This document shows positions 59,731-64,000 of a stretch of DNA of 64,000 bases, piece after piece; the stretch's first letter is position 1; every line of letters starts with the position of its first letter. Where the stretch lies: contig CAYTWE010000003.1 of the NCBI GenBank assembly GCA_964440985.1, positions 9,616 through 73,615 on the forward strand, given 5' to 3'. Position numbers and translations under genes: made by a program. The notes beneath the pieces are model-generated. The model did not search any database and was not told the origin of the DNA. It was given only the letters and a program-made list of their open reading frames with translations. This DNA is from UBA1731 sp964440985. GTDB taxonomy: Bacteria > Verrucomicrobiota > Kiritimatiellia > RFP12 > UBA1067.

Positions 59731-61529
59731 GCCTCGGCTTTCGTCTCGTTCGTGCCGCGCACCTTGATGTGCAGCTCGCGGAGCTGCTGCTCCGTGACGT
59801 AGTTCGGCGCGTTCATCATGAGATCCTGCGCCTTCTGGTTCATCGGGAACGCAATAACCTCACGGATGTTCGGCGTATCCGTGAGAAGCATCACCATGCG
59901 GTCGACGCCGGGCGCGATGCCGCCGTGCGGCGGTGCGCCGTACTGGAATGCATTGTACAGGCATCCGAATTTCTGGCGGACGACCTCCTTCGGATATCCG
60001 GCGATCTCGAACGCCTTTTCCATGATGTCGATGCGGTGGTTGCGGATGGCGCCGGACGAAAGTTCAATTCCGTTGCAGACGACGTCATACTGATACGCCT
60101 CAATCTCCAGCGGATTCTTCGTCTCAAGAGCCTCAAGCCCACCCTGCGGCATCGAGAACGGATTGTGCGAGAAGATCGTCTTTCCTGTCTCCGGATCCTT
60201 CTCGAAGAACGGGAAGTCCACTATCCAGCAGAACTTGTAGCAGTTCTTCTCGCGAATGTCGTTCGTCATGTGATCTGCTATGTCGGTGCGCACAAGCCCG
60301 GAGAGGCGATGGCACTCGTCGACAGGGGCGGCCATGAAGAAGAGGGCGTCGCCCGGCTCCATTCCGGAGATGCGCTTCATGTCCTCCAGCTGCGCAGCGG
60401 AGAGGAACTTGGCAATCGGCCCCTTCAGCTCGCCCTCCTTCGTCCAGGAGATGTAGCCAAGCCCCTTGCCGCCGTTCTCCTTGACGAACGCCTCGCGCTT
60501 GTCGAACCACGTGCGCGTCTCCACGCCGACGATTCCCTTCACGAGAAGCCCCTTCACGAGACCGCCGCCGGCGACGCAGGCCGCGAATGCCTTGAAGTCC
60601 GCCTTCGAGAAGAAGTCGCTCATGTCGATCCACTTGAGCGGATTGCGGAGATCCGGCTTGTCGCTTCCGTACACCATCATCGCATCGCGGTACTTGATGC
60701 GCGGCCACGGCGCCGCATTGCACTCCCATGTGGAGAACTTGCGGAACGTCTTGGAGACGACATCCTCGACCACGGAGAATATCTCATCCTGCGTGACGTA
60801 GCTCATCTCGATGTCAAGCTGATAGAACTCGCCAGGCGAACGGTCTGCGCGGGCGGCCTCGTCGCGGAAGCACGGCGCAATCTGGAAATACCTGTCGAAT
60901 CCGGAGACCATCAGCAGCTGCTTGAACATCTGCGGAGCCTGCGGAAGCGCGTAGAACATTCCGCGATGTATGCGGCTCGGCACGAGATAGTCGCGTGCAC
61001 CCTCCGGGGAGGACGCCGTGAGGATGGGCGTCTGGAACTCGTGAAAGCCCTTCTCCCACATCTGCTCACGCAGGAAGCGGATGACGTCGGAGCGGAGAAT
61101 GATGTTGCGGTGAAGCTTTTCGCGGCGAAGGTCGAGATACCTGTGCTTGAGGCGCACATCCTCGGATTCGTCGGCCTTCTCGTCAGGGACGTAGATAGGC
61201 GTGACGCCAGATGCGGACTCCATCACGAGCTCATTGGCCTCGATCTCGATTTCGCCCGTGGGAAGGTCGGGATTGACCGTGTCCGCCGTGCGCAGCTTCA
61301 CCTCTCCCGTCACCGTTATCACGGATTCAAGATGGGCCTTCTCCACAAGGCCGAAGAAGCTGCGGCTGGGGTGGACCACAATCTGGGTCAATCCGTAGTG
61401 GTCGCGAAGATCCACGAAAAGTATGCCGCCATGGTCGCGGAGACGGAACATCCAGCCAGAAAGGCGGACGGTCTTGCCTGCGTCAGAGGCGCGAAGTTCG
61501 TTGCATGTATGCGTACGGTAGGGATGCAT
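59727..61529 (-). CDS. aspS: Aspartyl-tRNA synthetase
   Basis: 600 residues. OB-fold anticodon domain (VRLSGWMFRLRDHGGILFVDLRDHYG), class II motifs 1-3 (HEFQTPILTASSPEGARDYLVPSR, FRDEAARADRSPGEFYQLD, GIAPGVDRMVML) and the bacterial GAD insertion. PQAPQMFKQLLMVSGFDRYFQI is typical of bacterial AspRS. The window does not show whether it is discriminating or not for tRNA-Asn. The promoter is at 61568-61595, with AGGAAAAGA as Shine-Dalgarno. Confidence 0.96.
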   Translation of the reverse strand: MHPYRTHTCNELRASDAGKTVRLSGWMFRLRDHGGILFVDLRDHYGLTQIVVHPSRSFFGLVEKAHLESVITVTGEVKLRTADTVNPDLPTGEIEIEANELVMESASGVTPIYVPDEKADESEDVRLKHRYLDLRREKLHRNIILRSDVIRFLREQMWEKGFHEFQTPILTASSPEGARDYLVPSRIHRGMFYALPQAPQMFKQLLMVSGFDRYFQIAPCFRDEAARADRSPGEFYQLDIEMSYVTQDEIFSVVEDVVSKTFRKFSTWECNAAPWPRIKYRDAMMVYGSDKPDLRNPLKWIDMSDFFSKADFKAFAACVAGGGLVKGLLVKGIVGVETRTWFDKREAFVKENGGKGLGYISWTKEGELKGPIAKFLSAAQLEDMKRISGMEPGDALFFMAAPVDECHRLSGLVRTDIADHMTNDIREKNCYKFCWIVDFPFFEKDPETGKTIFSHNPFSMPQGGLEALETKNPLEIEAYQYDVVCNGIELSSGAIRNHRIDIMEKAFEIAGYPKEVVRQKFGCLYNAFQYGAPPHGGIAPGVDRMVMLLTDTPNIREVIAFPMNQKAQDLMMNAPNYVTEQQLRELHIKVRGTNETKAEA

Positions 61530-61567
61530 TGTCGTATATTCTTTTCCTGCTTGAAAAAACGGGCGGA

Positions 61568-61595
61568 ATTATATCACATCCAACGCAAGATTCAA
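61568..61595 (-). promoter_or_regulatory. aspS promoter
   Basis: TTGAAT (61590-61595), 16 bp, TATAAT (61568-61573; context GTGATATAAT) on the minus strand. The leader is about 32 nt. Confidence 0.6.
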
Positions 61596-61689
61596 ACTGG
61601 GCGAACGCAGCGGATGCGAAAATTGCGCTGTCTGCGGCTTGCAGAACGGTTATGTCCATGCGGCGGCGCGATGCCACGGGGCAACCGGC

Positions 61690-61725
61690 AAAAAACGGGG
61701 GCGTCCGCGAAGGACGCCCCGTTTT
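61690..61725 (-). terminator. Rho-independent terminator after tsf
   Basis: On the minus strand ACGGGGCGTCC, loop TTCG, GGACGCCCCCGT (one bulged base) is followed by a run of T. The mirror arm also ends in TTTT on plus, so it could work in both directions. It lies 39 bp after the tsf stop and separates rpsB-tsf from aspS. Confidence 0.8.
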
Positions 61726-61763
61726 CACCGTCCGGCGCAACAGCCGGATTGCCGCAGCTCGGC

Positions 61764-62612
61764 TCAGGCGCCAAGCTGAAGGCGCGCAAAGCGCTTCACC
61801 TCGATCGGTGCGCCGCCGCAGGCCTTCGACACGCCATCGAGATACTTCTCGACGGTGAGATCGGGATTCGCCACGTAATCCTGCTTGAGCAGGCAGATCT
61901 GGGTGCAGAACTTGGCGGCCATGCCCTTCTTGATGCCGGCGAGCGCCTGCTCAGGCGGAAGTTTGCCCTTCTGCTCCTTGAGCGCATTGAGCTTGATCTC
62001 AAGCTCGGCGTCAATCTCCGCCTGCGGAACGTCCTCAGGCTTGATGTACTTCGGGGAGTTCGCCGCAATCTGGAGGCAGACCATGTGAGCCGCTTCGGCG
62101 AGCTCCGCCGATGCCGCGCACTTCTCGCAGGGCGTAGCAAGCTCAACAAGCACACCAATCTTGCCACCCATGTGGATGTAGCTGGAGAGAATGCCCGTGC
62201 CTTCAAGCTGATAGCGCTCTGTGCGGCGGATCTTCACGTTCTCGCCGGTCTTGGTGAGAAGCATCTGATAGTCGTCCTTCAGCGTCTCCGCGACATCCTT
62301 GCCTTCGAGAGCGACCTGCGCCGCCTTGGCGCAGAACTCCTTGTAGGCATCCGTCTTCGCGACGAAGTCCGTCTCGCAGTTGATTTCGGCGAGGGCCATC
62401 GTCTTTCCGTCGGCAGCGGACGCTGCCGCGATGATGCCTTCCTTGGACTCCTTGTCGACGCGCTTGGCGGCAACGGCAAGCCCCTTCTCGCGAAGGTACT
62501 TGATCGCTTCCTTCATGTCGCCGCCGGCGGCCTTGAGGGCATCCTTGCAGGCTCCCATGCCGGCGGATGTCGCCTCACGGAGTTCCTTGATCATCGCTAT
62601 CGTGATTTCCAT
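61764..62612 (-). CDS. tsf: Elongation factor Ts
   Basis: 282 residues from the ATG at 62612, with AAGGA 9 nt upstream. IKELREATSAGMGACKDALKAAGGDMKEAIKYLREKG is the conserved N-terminus and ETDFVAKTDAY the EF-Tu contact motif. The core domain ends in a typical VSKACGGAPIEVKRFARLQLG. It exchanges GDP on EF-Tu. It follows rpsB by 47 bp, the standard order. The terminator is at 61690-61725. Confidence 0.96.
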   Translation of the reverse strand: MEITIAMIKELREATSAGMGACKDALKAAGGDMKEAIKYLREKGLAVAAKRVDKESKEGIIAAASAADGKTMALAEINCETDFVAKTDAYKEFCAKAAQVALEGKDVAETLKDDYQMLLTKTGENVKIRRTERYQLEGTGILSSYIHMGGKIGVLVELATPCEKCAASAELAEAAHMVCLQIAANSPKYIKPEDVPQAEIDAELEIKLNALKEQKGKLPPEQALAGIKKGMAAKFCTQICLLKQDYVANPDLTVEKYLDGVSKACGGAPIEVKRFARLQLGA

Positions 62613-62659
62613 CTCGAAAAATCCTTTCTGTTTCCGTTTGTCTTTCCGTGACCGCCGAA

Positions 62660-63706
62660 TCACTCGGCGGCAGGTGCATCGGCCTTCGGAGCCTCAGCCG
62701 GCGCTTCGGCGGCGACCGCAGCTTCAGCGGCGGCAACACCGGCGGCGCGCTTGGCGGCGAGTTCAGCCTTGGCCTTGGACTCGGCGGCCTCCTTCGCCGC
62801 ACGGGCGGCCTGCTTCACGGCGTTGGAGAGCGAACCGGCCTTCTTGCCACGCACAGCGGTCTTGACCGCAGCTTCGCCCTTCTCCGCCTTCTCGGCCGTC
62901 GCCTTGGCCTTGCGCTCGGCGCGAGCCGCCTTCTCGGCCGCTTCGCGATCCTTGCGCTCCTGGTTGCGCTTCGCGGCCTCTTCGGCTGCCTTTGCGGAAT
63001 ATTCGTCGTTCGCCTGCTTGATCACCTTGACGATGCCGTTGACCACAAGCTCAACGCCCTTGACGGTGTCGTCGTTGCCGGGAATCACGTAGTCGATCGG
63101 ATCAGGGTTGGCGTTGGAGTCCACGAGGGCGACAACCGGAATTCCAAGGCGCACAGCCTCCTTGACGGCGTTCGCTTCGCGGCAGACGTCAATCACAAAC
63201 ACGGCGCCGGGACGGTCCGCCATGTCCGCAATGCCCGTGAGGTTCCTCTCAAGCTTCTGGAGCTCGCGGCGGAGCATGGAGGCCTCCTGCTTGTGCTTGG
63301 AGAGTTCGCCGTTGTTCTGGCGGGCAATCGCCTGAATCTGGCGCATACGCTTCACCGATCCGCGAATCGTCTTGGAGTTGGTGAGCGTGCCGCCGAGCCA
63401 GCGCTCGGTCATGTAGTACTGTCCGCAATCCTCCGCAGCGGCCTTGACCAGCTCCTGCACCTGCTTCTTGGTGGCGACGAAGAGAACCTTCTTGCCGTCA
63501 AGAACGGTCTTCTTGAGAAATTCGGCGGCCTCGTCGATGAGGGTGACCGTCTGTGTGAGGTCGATGATGTGGATGCCGTTGCGCTTATCGAAGATGTAGG
63601 GTTTCATCTTAGGATTCCAGCGCTTCGTCTGATGGCCGAAATGCAGGCCGGCATCGAAGAGGTCCTTGAGCGTAAGACCCGTAAGGGTCGAGGTAGGCAT
63701 ATCCAT
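62660..63706 (-). CDS. rpsB: 30S ribosomal protein S2 with a long C-terminal tail
   Basis: 348 residues. The S2 core covers about 1-240 (LTLKDLFDAGLHFGHQTKRWNPKMKPYIF, NSKTIRGSVKRMRQIQ, VDSNANPDPIDYVIPGNDD). The last roughly 105 residues are Ala/Lys/Glu-rich (EEAAKRNQERKDREAAEKAA ... APKADAPAAE), charged and probably helical or disordered. E. coli S2 has 241 residues. AAGGA precedes the ATG at 63706. The promoter is at 63815-63843. Confidence 0.95.
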   Translation of the reverse strand: MDMPTSTLTGLTLKDLFDAGLHFGHQTKRWNPKMKPYIFDKRNGIHIIDLTQTVTLIDEAAEFLKKTVLDGKKVLFVATKKQVQELVKAAAEDCGQYYMTERWLGGTLTNSKTIRGSVKRMRQIQAIARQNNGELSKHKQEASMLRRELQKLERNLTGIADMADRPGAVFVIDVCREANAVKEAVRLGIPVVALVDSNANPDPIDYVIPGNDDTVKGVELVVNGIVKVIKQANDEYSAKAAEEAAKRNQERKDREAAEKAARAERKAKATAEKAEKGEAAVKTAVRGKKAGSLSNAVKQAARAAKEAAESKAKAELAAKRAAGVAAAEAAVAAEAPAEAPKADAPAAE

Positions 63707-63814
63707 TTTGTTTCCTTTCAGTTCAAATTTGTTTGACTAATCCGCTTTGACGTGAAGTTGGACATCTCCCCGCCGTTCGCTTCATCCCTTCCACCTCGGA
63801 AAAGATGGGCGCAT

Positions 63815-63843
63815 AGGATATCAAAACACATCCGTAATGTCAA
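63815..63843 (-). promoter_or_regulatory. rpsB-tsf promoter
   Basis: A consensus -35 TTGACA (63838-63843), 17 bp, TATCCT (63815-63820) on the minus strand. The leader would be about 100 nt. This is the best -35 in the window, fitting a highly expressed operon. Confidence 0.7.
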
Positions 63844-63849
63844 CAGGTC

Positions 63850-64000
63850 TACATTACAATTTGCGGTAAATCACTTCAAAAAAGTGGCGACGCCATGCTG
63901 GCCTACGGAGCGGGCGACTTCGCCGCGAATGCCATCCTCGCCCGTTTTCGCTCGTCATGCACCGCCGTTTGTCGGCTCGTGTACGTTGGCTGAGGAAATG
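63850..64000. other. No gene seen at the right edge
   Basis: Upstream of the rpsB promoter no frame of reasonable length shows a known protein, start with Shine-Dalgarno, or stable RNA. The minus frame here could be the end of a gene cut by the window, but it shows no conserved motif. Confidence 0.4.

Overview
This is a GC-rich bacterial window, most likely from an uncultured member of the PVC group. Kiritimatiellota is my best guess. That is an inference from gene style, not from an rRNA: a large pseudopilin set, a giant secreted LamG-type protein with a beta-strand C-terminus, Tat-tagged sugar oxidoreductases, Bat-like von Willebrand proteins and Gram-negative envelope genes (TolC family, SurA). 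There is no rRNA gene. One assembly gap of 100 N lies at 32150-32249. Nearly all genes are on the minus strand, so transcription runs mostly from high to low coordinates. Only four genes are on plus (10197-11842, 12111-13490, 25321-26166).

Layout. 1-10065 (minus): gyrB, TolC-type lipoprotein, RND/MacA-type adaptor, S1-domain protein, glycosyltransferase, di-heme peroxidase, CorA, a lipoprotein sugar isomerase and a partial Smr protein. 10197-11842 (plus): an unknown zinc-ribbon-like protein and a HemW-like radical SAM protein. 11849-12021: tRNA-Arg(CCT) and tRNA-Val(GAC). 12111-14534: a transglutaminase-like unknown protein, and CcdA fused to thioredoxin. 14624-25245: a 1259-residue LamG-repeat secreted protein, then a tightly overlapped operon of CE7 esterase, a MetX-MetW fusion, a TPR protein and a VWA protein. 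25321-29322: nnrD (plus), then a Tat-tagged oxidoreductase, TrmJ and a uridine-kinase-like protein. 29360-42843: gspF, seven consecutive pseudopilins, a GspK/PilX-like giant, a frameshifted GxxExxY gene, the gap, an eighth pseudopilin, surA and rsmA. 42935-48105: accD-accA, an oxidoreductase and aconitase. 48142-55763: efp, galE, a degenerate uracil-DNA-glycosylase-fold protein, tag, a DUF4886-like hydrolase and a BatD-BatA-BatB trio. 55814-63706: hisD, obg, rplS, rpsP, a CPBP protease, aspS, tsf and rpsB.

The most unusual structure is in the pseudopilin cluster. Three pilin genes begin with a translated palindromic element of roughly 140-200 bp that carries its own Shine-Dalgarno, its own start codon and a conserved leader peptide (MR-x-[FH]-[KR]-[DE]-I-[FL]-R, then RCASSAH or a variant). 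It ends in degenerate TAGTTGG/TAGTGGG repeats read through in frame into the prepilin cleavage motif. A fourth copy abuts the start of another pilin and coincides with the assembly gap. rsmA carries a related in-frame palindromic insertion. Together these look like a family of protein-coding-tolerant palindromic elements, analogous in behaviour to Rickettsia palindromic elements, with a preference for cleavable pilin leaders.

Expression signals are clear. Many promoters have a -10 of the form TGTGGTATAAT, often with a TTGNNN -35 about 17 bp upstream. At five genes the -10 sits only 7-14 bp before the ATG and no Shine-Dalgarno is visible, so leaderless or near-leaderless mRNAs probably coexist with Shine-Dalgarno-led genes. 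Many adjacent genes overlap as ATGA, GTGA or TAATG, which indicates translational coupling.
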